NCBI GenBank assembly: GCA_902494765.1
Contig: CABUUK010000010.1
Location: forward strand, 1-46,065
Length of the DNA stretch: 46,065 nucleotides
Source of the DNA: an uncultured Collinsella sp.
GTDB taxonomy: Bacteria; Actinomycetota; Coriobacteriia; Coriobacteriales; Coriobacteriaceae
Reading direction: 5' to 3'
How positions within the stretch are numbered: position 1 is the first letter of the stretch; the number at the start of each line of letters is the position of its first letter. The translations under genes were made by a program, and so were the position numbers. The notes under the pieces are model-generated. The model was given only the letters and a program-made list of their open reading frames with translations. It made no database searches and was not told the DNA's origin. Positions 32,719-41,992 of the stretch are shown piece by piece.

Positions 32719-33548
32719 GCAAGCATTCCTCCCCTGCGCTTACCATGCGCGATGCGCTCTACGAGGCTCCCGGCCCCAAGATGCGCGCCAAGATTCGCAT
32801 CGGCACCGCCATTTCGCTCGTTGCCGTGGCCGCGCTCGCCGTCCTGGTACTGCAGCGCTTTTATGTGACCGGCCAGCTTTCGGTCCACTATTGGTATTTC
32901 TTCACGCACCTCACCACCTGGAAGTTCTTGCTTGCCGGCTTTGAGGGCACCGTTAAAGTCGCACTCACCGCTGGCGCCATCGCACTGGTGCTGGGCCTAG
33001 GCCTTATGCTCGGCCGCACCAGCGACATTAAGCCGCTGCAGCTGGTCTGCCGCGTGTTCACCGATTTCTTCCGCGGCGTGCCGAGTCTGCTGTTCATCTA
33101 CTTCTTCTTTTTGGTGCTGCCCCAGTACAAGATCGCGCTACCGTCGTTTTGGATGCTCACGCTGCCTGTCGCGCTCGCTGCGGCCGGCGTGCTGGCCGAG
33201 ATTTTCCGCGCCGGCGTCAATGCCGTGCCGCGCGGTCAGGTCGAGGCGGCCCAGGCGCTCGGTCTCTCCAAGGCCAAAATCACCTTTAAAATCGTGTTGC
33301 CGCAGGCTATTCGGTTTATCATTCCGTCCTTGATTTCGCAGCTTGTGGTCGTAGTCAAGGACACCACCGTTGCCTACGTGGTGAGCTACCCCGACCTCAT
33401 GCAAAACGCCCGCGTGCTCATTACCAACTACGACGCCCTCGTGTCGGTCTACCTGGTTATCGCGGTCATCTACATCCTCATCAACGTCGCGATCAACAAG
33501 GCCGCTGTCTATGTTTCGCACAAGACCGGCGCGACCATCATCCGCTAA
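32715..33548 (+). CDS. Amino-acid ABC transporter permease 2
   Basis: A 277-residue permease of the same family, with a longer N-terminal cytosolic arm (about 30 residues) and an extra N-terminal helix. Conserved parts are FTDFFRGVPSLLFIYFFF and the EAA loop VEAAQALGLSKAKITFKIVL with PQAIRFIIPSL after it. It starts inside the end of permease 1. The partner ATPase follows after 36 bp. Confidence 0.93.
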   Translation: MSKHSSPALTMRDALYEAPGPKMRAKIRIGTAISLVAVAALAVLVLQRFYVTGQLSVHYWYFFTHLTTWKFLLAGFEGTVKVALTAGAIALVLGLGLMLGRTSDIKPLQLVCRVFTDFFRGVPSLLFIYFFFLVLPQYKIALPSFWMLTLPVALAAAGVLAEIFRAGVNAVPRGQVEAAQALGLSKAKITFKIVLPQAIRFIIPSLISQLVVVVKDTTVAYVVSYPDLMQNARVLITNYDALVSVYLVIAVIYILINVAINKAAVYVSHKTGATIIR

Positions 33549-33584
33549 CGCTTTACCATTTCGAGTCATAAGGAGCCGAGCACC

Positions 33585-34349
<765 letters not shown>

Positions 34350-34436
34350 CCAGCCTCCCCGTGGGACAAATACATTGAAAGTGTTGTCCTACGTCTCTCA
34401 TGCGCCCTGTCACCTTCAGATTCGAAAGCAGCACCT

Positions 34437-35246
34437 ATGATCGGAACCCATACTTCCTCGTCCTATACCCCGCACGTCGACGTTGCCCCCGCCGACCGTC
34501 CGCTCATCCTGGTGGCACCGCGTTGGGAAGAAGCAAAGCCGTTTTTGAGCGAGACGCTCTCCCCCAACGAGGAAATCGCAAGTGTCTTTGTCGATGCCAT
34601 TCTTGCCGCCGGCGGCCTGCCGCTGCAGATGTCCATCACGGAGGACATTGAGGTCATCCGTCATTACGTGGAAATCGCTGACGGTATCGCCATTCCCGGC
34701 GGCCCCGATGTCAATCCCAAACGTTGGGGCGATGATCGACCCTACGACCCCACCCTCTGCTGCGAAATCCGCGATAGCTTTGAGTTTAAGCTGGTCGACG
34801 AGGTAATCCGCGCCAAAAAGCCGCTCTTTACCACCTGCCGCGGCACGCAGCTGCTCAACGTCGCCACCGGCGGCACCCTGTGCATGGACGTGCCGAGCCT
34901 GGGTGCGCGCGAGGGTCGCACGCAGTGGCGTCACACCCACGTGCTCAACGATCCCGTGCACCCCGTCGAGGTCGTGCCGGGCTCGCTGCTGGAACGCGCG
35001 GTTGGCGGGCACAGGCTAATCCAGACCAACTCCGCACACCACTGCTGCGTCGACCGTCTGGGTAAGAGCACGCGCTTGGTCGCCAAGGCAACCGACGGCG
35101 TTCCCGAGTGCATCGAAGTCGAAGGCCAGCCTTTCTGCCTGGGCGTACAATGGCACCCTGAGTACACGTGGAAGACGCTCGAGACCGACTTTAACCTGTG
35201 GAAGTCGTTTGTCGAGGCAGCGGCAAAGGTTAAGCAGGCCCGTTAG
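34437..35246 (+). CDS. Class I glutamine-amidotransferase-like gamma-glutamyl hydrolase (peptidase C26)
   Basis: A 269-residue protein. IPGGPDVNPKRWGDD, the nucleophile elbow TTCRGTQLLNVATGG with C134, and GVQWHPEY with the catalytic His and Glu match the PuuD-type gamma-glutamyl-GABA hydrolase family (C26). These enzymes free glutamate from gamma-glutamyl compounds. Its place 87 bp after a probable glutamate-type importer fits, but the substrate is unproven. The ribosome site is weak, and the start could be a few codons downstream, since conserved sequence begins near residue 22. Confidence 0.87.
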   Translation: MIGTHTSSSYTPHVDVAPADRPLILVAPRWEEAKPFLSETLSPNEEIASVFVDAILAAGGLPLQMSITEDIEVIRHYVEIADGIAIPGGPDVNPKRWGDDRPYDPTLCCEIRDSFEFKLVDEVIRAKKPLFTTCRGTQLLNVATGGTLCMDVPSLGAREGRTQWRHTHVLNDPVHPVEVVPGSLLERAVGGHRLIQTNSAHHCCVDRLGKSTRLVAKATDGVPECIEVEGQPFCLGVQWHPEYTWKTLETDFNLWKSFVEAAAKVKQAR

Positions 35247-35265
35247 TTCACGGACAGCACAACAC

Positions 35266-35310
35266 AAAAGGGCGCCCCGCCGGCCACATGGTCCGGCGGG
35301 GCGCCCTTTT
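35266..35310. terminator. Bidirectional terminator between the C26 gene and the Hpt gene
   Basis: AAAAGGGCGCCCCGCCGG (35266-35283) pairs perfectly with 35293-35310 (18 bp) around a 9-nt loop, with A and T tracts on both sides. The genes are convergent. Confidence 0.93.
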
Positions 35311-35351
35311 ACCTATATGTGGCCGGCACGCAACCCAAGGCTCGCAAGCTC

Positions 35352-35708
35352 TTATTCGGCCGCTTCGCGCAGGGCCGACATCGTCGCCGCATATTGCTGC
35401 TGCAGCGCATGCATTCCCTCGCGAGCGCCGTCAACGGCATCGGCGCCGCGCAGTGCTTCGGTCACCACAACCGCCGGCTCGTACAGATTATCGAATCCCA
35501 GGTTCTGGCTCACGCCCTTGAGCGTGTGCGCTGCCATAAACGCACCTTCGGCGTCTCCTGCCGCCATGGCGGCCTCCAGCTTGTCCATGCTCTCGTCATC
35601 CAAAAACTTGAGGGCAAAGCGGCTAAGCATCTCCTCGCCCATCAGCCGAGCGCACGCGTCATCATAATTGGCGCCAATCTTCTCATACGCCTCACGCATG
35701 GAAATCAT
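35352..35708 (-). CDS. Histidine phosphotransfer (Hpt) protein
   Basis: A 118-residue single-domain protein. FMAAHTLKGVSQNLGF carries the phospho-accepting H61 and the typical Lys and Gly that follow. It relays phosphate between receiver domains and hybrid kinases. It is encoded 23 bp after the GGDEF/REC/HD-GYP gene on the same strand, so its likely partner is that protein's receiver domain. AAAGGAG supports the ATG at 35708; a second ATG is three codons later. No histidine kinase is in the window. Confidence 0.9.
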   Translation of the reverse strand: MISMREAYEKIGANYDDACARLMGEEMLSRFALKFLDDESMDKLEAAMAAGDAEGAFMAAHTLKGVSQNLGFDNLYEPAVVVTEALRGADAVDGAREGMHALQQQYAATMSALREAAE

Positions 35709-35731
35709 GGATTAAAACTCCTTTGGTCAAA

Positions 35732-37612
35732 CTAAATCGTGGGAAACTGAACGACGTCGGCAGGGCGTGCCAATGTTTCGGCAATACGGTCTTGCACCTC
35801 GAGCAGACAGTCGAGCAACAGCGGGTTAAAGGTGCCGCATTTACCGTCCAGGATCATCCGAATCGCCTCCTCGTGCGGGATAGCGTCCTTGTACACGCGC
35901 ACGCTCGTCAGTGCATCGTACACGTCAGCCACCGAGACCACCTGCGCGGCGATGGGGATATCGTCGCCCTTAAGGCCATCAGGATAACCCTTGCCGTCCC
36001 AGCGCTCGTGGTGCCAACGCGCAATCTGGTACGCATATTCCATAAGCGCATTGCCGACGTGATGGCGGCCCAGCTCAAGCAACATGTCGGCGCCGATCGT
36101 AGTATGCGTCTTCATAATCTCGAACTCCTCGGGCGTAAGGCGCCCGGGTTTGTTGAGAATCGCATCGTCGATCGACATCTTGCCGATATCGTGCAGCGCC
36201 GAAGCCAGGGCAATCGTGGAACGTTCCTCATTGTCGAGGGAGATCGTGCCGCTACGCTGGACCAGACAGCCAAGCAGCAGCTCGGTCAGCTTTTCGATGT
36301 TCGTAACGTGCCTGCCGCTCTCGCCATTGCGAAGCTCCATGACGCCGGCCATGATGTCGATGAGCATGCGACTGTTCTTGACGCGCTCGTTGTACTGCTG
36401 GGACAGCAGGCTCGTCAGGCGGCGCTGTTTGGCGTATAGGCGGATGGTGTTGCTTACACGGCGGCGCACGACACGGGAATCAAACGGGCGGTTGATATAG
36501 TCCGAGGCGCCCAACTCGTACGCGCGCAGGACCGCATCGTCGGAATCTTCGCTCGAGATCATGATGACAGGCAGATTGTCACTAACCGATCGGCGCGACA
36601 GATCGGCCAGCACCTCAAAGCCGCTTATACCCGGCATGACAATATCCAGCAGTACGAGCGACAACTCATCGCCATAGCGGTCGACCATGTCGAGCGCCGT
36701 ACGACCGTTATCGGCCTCAAGGATGCAATACTCGTCCTTGAGCATCTCGTTGAGAATGGCTCGGTTCATCTCGGAGTCATCGATAATAAGCACCGAAGGC
36801 TTTTCGCTTTGGAAGGCCTCGATGGAATCGGCATCGGTCACGACCGTACCGGCTTTTGTCTTAGCGTGGCTCAGTAACTGGACAGCGCGGCCAACGCCCT
36901 CATCGACCGTCTCGCCATGAATGCGAACGCCGCCAACACATGCCGTCAAGCTCACGTACTCATGGCCCGGAATAATCGTGGAACGAACGGCATCGGATAC
37001 CTGATGCAGGCGACGGGTGAAGTCATCGGAGGGAATATTGGGCATGACGACCACAAACTTGTCGCAGCCATAGCGCACAAGCTCGTCAGTCGAACGAATT
37101 CCGCTGTGTATGGCCGTCGCCACAGCACCGAGTGCAAGGTCGCCGGCATGACGGCCACACGTATCGTTGAAGACCCTAAAATCATCAAGGTCGATCACCG
37201 CAACACCGGCATTCATGCGGGCGTTGCGGAGCTTTTCCTCGTAATATCGGCGATTGCGCACACTCGTCAGCACGTCGGTGTAGACAAGGTCCTCTTCTGC
37301 AGCCTCTTGCTCATCAATCGGACGCACCATCAGCAGGACGTGAGGCTCGCCCTCGACCTTCAGAGGGCGCAGGCGAGCGCGGTACTCAGTACCATCACTG
37401 AGCAGTTGCTCCGACACCTCATCGGAGTCTGCCAAGGCCTCAAGGCTCGACTGACGCAGACAAGGGCAGCGATCGCCGGCAAGCAAGCAGTTAGGCTCGC
37501 TCTTAATCTGATCGGCCGACAGCAAACGCACCACGGGGTAGGTCTTCGCGACGCGGGCGACCTCGGCGGCAGCCTCCTCGTCGGTTAGATTTGCCTCGTG
37601 ATTATTGAGCAT
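35732..37612 (-). CDS. Cyclic-di-GMP-type signalling protein: degenerate GGDEF, receiver, HD-GYP
   Basis: A 626-residue cytosolic protein with no membrane helix. Residues 1-100 form a small sensor-like region with cysteines C42, C49 and C51. A GGDEF domain follows (about 107-265), whose active-site motif is GCDKF (182-186) rather than GGDEF, so cyclase activity is doubtful. A receiver domain (272-390) has D278, D279 and the phospho-accepting D323 in LLDIVMPG. An HD-GYP domain (about 410-610) has HDIGK (474-478) and HHERWDGKGYP (534-544), complete for c-di-GMP hydrolysis. The order GGDEF-REC-HD-GYP is unusual. It forms an operon with the Hpt gene. Confidence 0.92.
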   Translation of the reverse strand: MLNNHEANLTDEEAAAEVARVAKTYPVVRLLSADQIKSEPNCLLAGDRCPCLRQSSLEALADSDEVSEQLLSDGTEYRARLRPLKVEGEPHVLLMVRPIDEQEAAEEDLVYTDVLTSVRNRRYYEEKLRNARMNAGVAVIDLDDFRVFNDTCGRHAGDLALGAVATAIHSGIRSTDELVRYGCDKFVVVMPNIPSDDFTRRLHQVSDAVRSTIIPGHEYVSLTACVGGVRIHGETVDEGVGRAVQLLSHAKTKAGTVVTDADSIEAFQSEKPSVLIIDDSEMNRAILNEMLKDEYCILEADNGRTALDMVDRYGDELSLVLLDIVMPGISGFEVLADLSRRSVSDNLPVIMISSEDSDDAVLRAYELGASDYINRPFDSRVVRRRVSNTIRLYAKQRRLTSLLSQQYNERVKNSRMLIDIMAGVMELRNGESGRHVTNIEKLTELLLGCLVQRSGTISLDNEERSTIALASALHDIGKMSIDDAILNKPGRLTPEEFEIMKTHTTIGADMLLELGRHHVGNALMEYAYQIARWHHERWDGKGYPDGLKGDDIPIAAQVVSVADVYDALTSVRVYKDAIPHEEAIRMILDGKCGTFNPLLLDCLLEVQDRIAETLARPADVVQFPTI

Positions 37613-37822
37613 ATGGGGCCCTTTCTATCGTCACACACGGCAACGGTGCATACCAAATGGTACAAGGGTAACATCTAACAGCTGCAGGCAAACGCGCGAT
37701 TATCGTTGCATTTTATGACCTATCAAACGGCGGTAATGGAGCCGCGGGCGCGCGGTTATGGGCGCATTCGTTAACAATGACGAAACGCTAACAGTCCCCC
37801 TCCCCGCAGGTCATCGAGCGTG

Positions 37823-38620
37823 CTAACGCTCCAAGACATCGCGAACGGCGTTTGCCGCCGTAACGGGGCGATCGCGCAGGCCGTTATGCGCGCCCGGAAT
37901 CGTCACGAGAGAGCAATCGAGATATTCGGCAGCCGCTCGCGTACCAGCCTCGCGGGGCGTACCGACCGAAAGCTCGCCCAAGAACACGGCCGACACCGCC
38001 TTTGACGTGCGGGCGCACTCCCAGTCGGGAGCATATGTCATATTTGTTCCGTATTCATTGGCCATGAAGCAACGACCATTGCGCAGGGCATGTTTGGCTT
38101 CCGCTTCGGTCGTCCCAGGAGCCTCGGGGTCCAAATCGCCGAGAGCTCCCAAGAAAAGACGGAGCGCCCTTGAAACCTATCCAGCCGCAATCATATCGAG
38201 CAAAACCGGAGCTGCGCCCATGCCGACGCCTTCGGCCGACACAGCCGGCTCATGCAGAATCGCACGGGCGACGAGATGGGGTTCGGTGCGAAGAAGCTCC
38301 AGCGCCACCAACGTACCGGCGCTGTGCGCAAGCACATTTGTCGGAGCGCCAACGTGTTCGATCGCGGCCTGCAGGTCGGCGGCCTGAGCGGCAAGATCAT
38401 AGCTGCCGTCTGCCGCTTCGCTGCTGCCGCCACAGCCGCGGCGGTCGTAGGCAATTACGCGGTAGTTGCGACTGAGCTCACAAGCGATACCGTCAAAAAA
38501 TGTGCCGTCGACACAAGCGCCGTGCACGCACACCAAGGCAGGAGTATCAGGCGACACATCCGGGCCGGCATATTCGCGACAGGCAATCGTGGTGCCCGCA
38601 TTCTCGACCGTAAAATCCAT
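37823..38620 (-). pseudogene. Alpha/beta hydrolase interrupted by one in-frame TAG
   Basis: The frame runs from ATG 38620 to the TAG at 37823-37825 (266 codons), broken only by a TAG at codon 148 (38177-38179). Both halves are in the same frame. The first half has the oxyanion-loop VCVHGACVDG and nucleophile elbow LAHSAGTLVAL with S100; the second half has GAHNGLRDRP with the catalytic His. Joined, the product would be a normal-length hydrolase of about 265 residues. A single substitution explains the break, so decay is recent, or this is a sequencing error or read-through. The 210 bp upstream of 37823 hold no obvious terminator. Confidence 0.8.
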
Positions 38621-38845
38621 GTTGTGCCCCCATCATCAACGCCCATCCAGTTGCGCGTCAGTACGGCTGGATAGACCTGCATTGCTTTACGCCTTGTTAA
38701 CAGATTTACTTTACCCGACCCGAGGCTTTTCATGACACGGCATAATGAGCGACGTGAAAAAACGAAACTTGTAAAGCAAGAGCCCGCACCCTGCTTTGGA
38801 GCCGATGCTATGCTTAGGCACAATTGTCTTGAGGAGCATATGCCT

Positions 38846-39622
38846 ATGTCTACGTTTTTGAATGCCAGCCCCATCTTTGGGCCCGTTCGCAGCCGTCGCC
38901 TTGGTCTCTCGCTCGGCGTCAACATGATGCCGGCCAGCGGCAAAATCTGCACGTTCGACTGTATTTACTGCGAAAACGGCCTCAACGCCGAGCGCCCCTG
39001 CCATGAGCCGTACAACACAGCTGCCGTGGTACTCGACGCGCTCGAGGCAAAGCTGCGCGAGATGGCAGCCGAGGGCGAGCTCCCCGATGTGATCACCTTC
39101 GCAGGCAACGGCGAGCCCACCGCCGCACCGGAGTTTCCGCAGGCCATCGCCGGCGCCGTCGCGCTGCGCGACGAGCTTGCCCCAAACTCCAAGATCGCCG
39201 TGCTCTCCAACGGCACGCGCGCCGACCGCCCCGAGGTGCACGACGCGCTCATGATGGTCGATGACAACATTCTTAAGCTCGATACCGTCGACCCGGCATT
39301 TATCCAGCTGCTCGACCAGCCCGTTGGCCCCTACGACGTCGAGCACCAGATCGAGACGTTCGCAAGCTTTGACGGTCACGTTATTATCCAGACGATCTTT
39401 TTGACCGGTGAGTATCAGGGCAAGCCCATCGACAACACCGGCGAGGAGTACGTCGCCCCCTGGCTCGCGGTGCTCGAGCGCATTCGTCCGCAGGAGGCGA
39501 CCATCTATACGGTGGCGCGCGAGACACCGGTCGCAGGCCTTGCCAAAGCAGCACCCGAGGCCCTCGACGCCATTGCCGCGCGCGTGCGCGCCCTCGGCAT
39601 TCCCTGCCAGGTGAGCTACTAG
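38846..39622 (+). CDS. Radical SAM protein
   Basis: A 258-residue protein. GPVRSRRLGLSLGVNMMP precedes CTFDCIYC, the [4Fe-4S]/SAM motif with C35, C39 and C42, and TFAGNGEPT is the conserved glycine-rich strand. It resembles small radical SAM proteins of COG0731 type, with no proven reaction. The start at 38846 is set by GAGGAG nine bases upstream; the ATG at 38840 is too close to that site and the frame to 38732 lacks conservation. Monocistronic. Confidence 0.88.
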   Translation: MSTFLNASPIFGPVRSRRLGLSLGVNMMPASGKICTFDCIYCENGLNAERPCHEPYNTAAVVLDALEAKLREMAAEGELPDVITFAGNGEPTAAPEFPQAIAGAVALRDELAPNSKIAVLSNGTRADRPEVHDALMMVDDNILKLDTVDPAFIQLLDQPVGPYDVEHQIETFASFDGHVIIQTIFLTGEYQGKPIDNTGEEYVAPWLAVLERIRPQEATIYTVARETPVAGLAKAAPEALDAIAARVRALGIPCQVSY

Positions 39623-39663
39623 CAAAACCACGCAGCAGCTAGTGCCTGCCATCCCGCTCCATC

Positions 39664-39730
39664 AGTTGCGGTGATATAGTTCCTATTTATGCTGTTAAAC
39701 CGCTTAAATCGGAACTATATCACCGCAACT
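39664..39730. repeat. Perfect 20-bp inverted repeat with a 27-nt loop
   Basis: AGTTGCGGTGATATAGTTCC (39664-39683) pairs perfectly with 39711-39730, followed on the plus strand by TTTTAT. It lies between the radical SAM gene and map. It may terminate the first, but the stem and loop are longer than usual. Confidence 0.85.
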
Positions 39731-39782
39731 TTTATGGACGCGTGGGTGGGCTATACTAGCTGCGAATGAAAGGAAGTTAGCC

Positions 39783-40670
39783 ATGTTTGACAATGGACCC
39801 GTGCCCGGCCGCAACGACGCCTGCTGGTGCGGCAGCGGCAAAAAATATAAGAAATGCCATAGCGCCTTTGATGAGCGCCTCGAGCGCTTGTGGGAAGAGG
39901 GCTGGGAGGTTCTGCCCCGCACGCTCTACAAGACGCCCGCCGATATCGAGGGCATCAAGCGCTCGGCCGCCATCAACGTGGGCGTGCTCGATTACGTAGG
40001 CGAACACATCGCCGCGGGCATGACCACCAACCAGATCGACCAGATGATCTACGACTACACCGTCGAGCACGGTGGCACGCCGGCCGACCTCAACTATGAG
40101 GGCTACCCCAAGAGCGTTTGCACCTCGATCAACGACGTGGTCTGTCACGGTATCCCCTGCGATACGGACGTGCTGCATGAGGGCGATATTATCAACGTGG
40201 ACTGCTCCACGATCCTAGACGGCTACTTTAGTGATTCGAGCCGCATGTTCTGCATCGGCGAGGTCTCTGCCGAGCGCCAGCGCCTGGTCGACGTCACCCG
40301 CGGCAGCGTGGAGGCGGGTCTGGCTGCCGTCAAGCCGTGGCTGCCGCTCTCCGTGATGGCTGAGGCCGTGCAAAAGACGGTCGAGGACGCCGGCTTTAGC
40401 GTGGTGCGTGAGTACGGCGGACACGGCATCGGTAAGGAGTTCCACGAGGACCCGTTTGTGGGCTTTACCACCGAGGCGCCCGATGTGGACACCATCATGG
40501 CTCCGGGCATGGTCTTTACCATCGAGCCCATGGTCAATGCCGGAGCGCCCGACATCAAGATCAGCAAGGGCGACGGCTGGTGTGTGCGCACCAAGGACGG
40601 TAGCGATTCGGCCCAGTGCGAGGTACAGCTCGTGGTGACCGAGGACGGCTACGAGCTGCTGAGCTGGTAG
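39783..40670 (+). CDS. map: Type I methionine aminopeptidase with N-terminal SEC-C motif
   Basis: It removes the initiator methionine from new proteins. The 295-residue protein starts with a SEC-C zinc-binding motif (GRNDACWCGSGKKYKKCH; C14, C16, C25, H26), an addition found in some MetAPs and thought to aid ribosome contact. The pita-bread metal ligands are in INVDCSTILDGYFSDSS (two Asp), GGHGIGKEFHEDP (His), FTIEPM (Glu) and QCEVQLVV (Glu). AAAGGAAG precedes the ATG; TATACT at 39752-39757 may be a -10 box. Confidence 0.96.
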   Translation: MFDNGPVPGRNDACWCGSGKKYKKCHSAFDERLERLWEEGWEVLPRTLYKTPADIEGIKRSAAINVGVLDYVGEHIAAGMTTNQIDQMIYDYTVEHGGTPADLNYEGYPKSVCTSINDVVCHGIPCDTDVLHEGDIINVDCSTILDGYFSDSSRMFCIGEVSAERQRLVDVTRGSVEAGLAAVKPWLPLSVMAEAVQKTVEDAGFSVVREYGGHGIGKEFHEDPFVGFTTEAPDVDTIMAPGMVFTIEPMVNAGAPDIKISKGDGWCVRTKDGSDSAQCEVQLVVTEDGYELLSW

Positions 40671-40679
40671 CCGTGGATG

Positions 40680-40729
40680 CGCCGGGCTTCGCGATGGATA
40701 TGTTAACCATCGCAAAGCCCGGCGTTTTT
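40680..40729 (+). terminator. Rho-independent terminator of map
   Basis: CGCCGGGCTTCGCGATGG (40680-40697) pairs with 40707-40724 with one mismatch, followed by TTTTT. Confidence 0.9.
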
Positions 40730-40741
40730 ATAGCGTTTTGC

Positions 40742-40783
40742 CTGATAAAACCTGCCAAAATAAACCTGCCCCTTTTGGTAGGT
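40742..40783 (-). repeat. Interspersed GGGAC-core repeat, class A
   Basis: The plus strand reads CTGATAAAACCTGCC, then AAAATAAACCTGCCCC, then TTTTGGTAGGT. It lies between the map terminator and the dehydrogenase start, about 20 bp before the latter. Confidence 0.78.
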
Positions 40784-40802
40784 CGAGCGGAGAGGACTGC
40801 TT

Positions 40803-41738
40803 GTGAACATCCTGGTTTTGCTGCCCGTCAACGACCGTCATCGTGCAATTCTTGAGTCGAGCGCTCCGGGCGAGGACTTTATCTACACGAGCGCCGACGC
40901 CGCCACGCGCGAGCAGGTCGCCGATGCTGACGTGATCTTGGGCAACATCGACCCTGACATGCTCACGGCATGCGAACATCTCCAGCTGTTGCAATTGCAG
41001 ACCGCTGGCTATGACGATTACTTGGCCGCCGGCACCGTGCCGGCCGACGCCAAATTGTCTTGCTCGGTGGGCGCCTACGGCCAGGCCGTAAGCGAGCACA
41101 TGTTTGCCATGGTCCTTTCCATGATGAAGCGCCTGCCCGGCTATCACAACTTGCAGCGCGAGCATCGCTGGGAGGATTTGGGGCCGGTCACCTCGCTCAA
41201 AAACGCCAATGTGCTGGTGCTGGGCGCGGGCGATATCGGCGGCCACTTCGCCACGCTCTGCCGCAACATGGGCGCGCACGTCCGCGGCATCAAGCGCCAT
41301 CCACTCGTCTACCCCATTGTGTTTGAGGACATGGACGGCATGGACGCCCTGTCCGAGCGCCTGGCCGAGGCTGACATCGTCGCATCCTTTATGCCCAGCA
41401 CACCCGAGACCCGCGGCCTGGCGAACGCCGAGTTCTTCGCCGCGATGAAACCGGGCGCCTTCTTTGCCAACGGCGGCCGCGGCGACCTTGTGGTCGCCGA
41501 CGACTTGGTTGCCGCCCTGGAGTCGGGACATCTCGCCGGCGCCGCGGTCGACGTCACCGACCCCGAGCCGCTGCCTGAGACAAGCCCCCTGTGGGATGCG
41601 CCCAACATGCTCATCACGCCGCACGTCTCCGGCTGGTTCCACCTGGCAGCCACGCTCAACAATGTGGTCGACATTGCCGCAGAGAATCTGCGTCACCTGC
41701 AAGCCGGCGAGACCCTGCGCTGTTGGATCGAACATTAG
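40803..41738 (+). CDS. D-isomer-specific 2-hydroxyacid dehydrogenase
   Basis: A 311-residue oxidoreductase. The nucleotide fold has LGAGDIGGHFA (141-146 GxGxxG), and the catalytic set is R226 (NGGRGD), E255 (DPEPLP) and H274 (TPHVSG). The second strand ends in GIKRHP, basic rather than acidic, which suggests NADP(H) rather than NAD(H). It may reduce a 2-keto acid; the substrate is unknown. The start is GTG at 40803 after GGAGAGGA. A hairpin terminator at 41809-41850 follows. Confidence 0.92.
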   Translation: MNILVLLPVNDRHRAILESSAPGEDFIYTSADAATREQVADADVILGNIDPDMLTACEHLQLLQLQTAGYDDYLAAGTVPADAKLSCSVGAYGQAVSEHMFAMVLSMMKRLPGYHNLQREHRWEDLGPVTSLKNANVLVLGAGDIGGHFATLCRNMGAHVRGIKRHPLVYPIVFEDMDGMDALSERLAEADIVASFMPSTPETRGLANAEFFAAMKPGAFFANGGRGDLVVADDLVAALESGHLAGAAVDVTDPEPLPETSPLWDAPNMLITPHVSGWFHLAATLNNVVDIAAENLRHLQAGETLRCWIEH

Positions 41739-41743
41739 GGTTC

Positions 41744-41767
41744 CGCCGTTCTAACGAACGGCGGACC
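41744..41767. other. 10-bp hairpin without T-tract after the dehydrogenase
   Basis: TCCGCCGTTC and GAACGGCGGA pair perfectly around TAAC. It sits 5 bp after the stop codon, ahead of the true terminator, and may protect the mRNA 3' end. Confidence 0.5.
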
Positions 41768-41808
41768 GGTCGACGCTACGCGCCGCCCAGAGCGACAATT
41801 TGTCATTC

Positions 41809-41850
41809 AAAAGGCAAGGCATGACCAGAAGGTCTATGCCTTGCCTTTTT
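41809..41850. terminator. Terminator between the dehydrogenase and M18 genes
   Basis: AAAAGGCAAGGCATGACC (41809-41826) pairs with 41831-41849 with one bulged base, then T. The genes are convergent and it may serve both. Confidence 0.88.
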
Positions 41851-41947
41851 CATGCCAATTTGTTCGCTCTGGACATCGCTCGCTGACGCTTGCTCAACCT
41901 GCGGTGTCATAACAATTCTGTCCAGCTGTTGGCTTTGCGGCATTTGC

Positions 41948-41992
41948 CCAGATAAAACCTGCATAATAAACCTGTCCCTTTTAGCAGGTTTT
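41948..41992 (-). repeat. Interspersed GGGAC-core repeat, class A, overlapping the M18 stop
   Basis: The plus strand reads CCAGATAAAACCTGC, then ATAATAAACCTGTCCC, then TTTTAGCAGGTTT. The last two bases are part of the TAA stop of the M18 gene (41991-41993). Confidence 0.8.

Noticed and set aside
37823..38620. Two separate small genes or a frameshift in the alpha/beta hydrolase
   Set aside because: Both halves are in one frame and only a single TAG separates them; catalytic residues are split between the halves.
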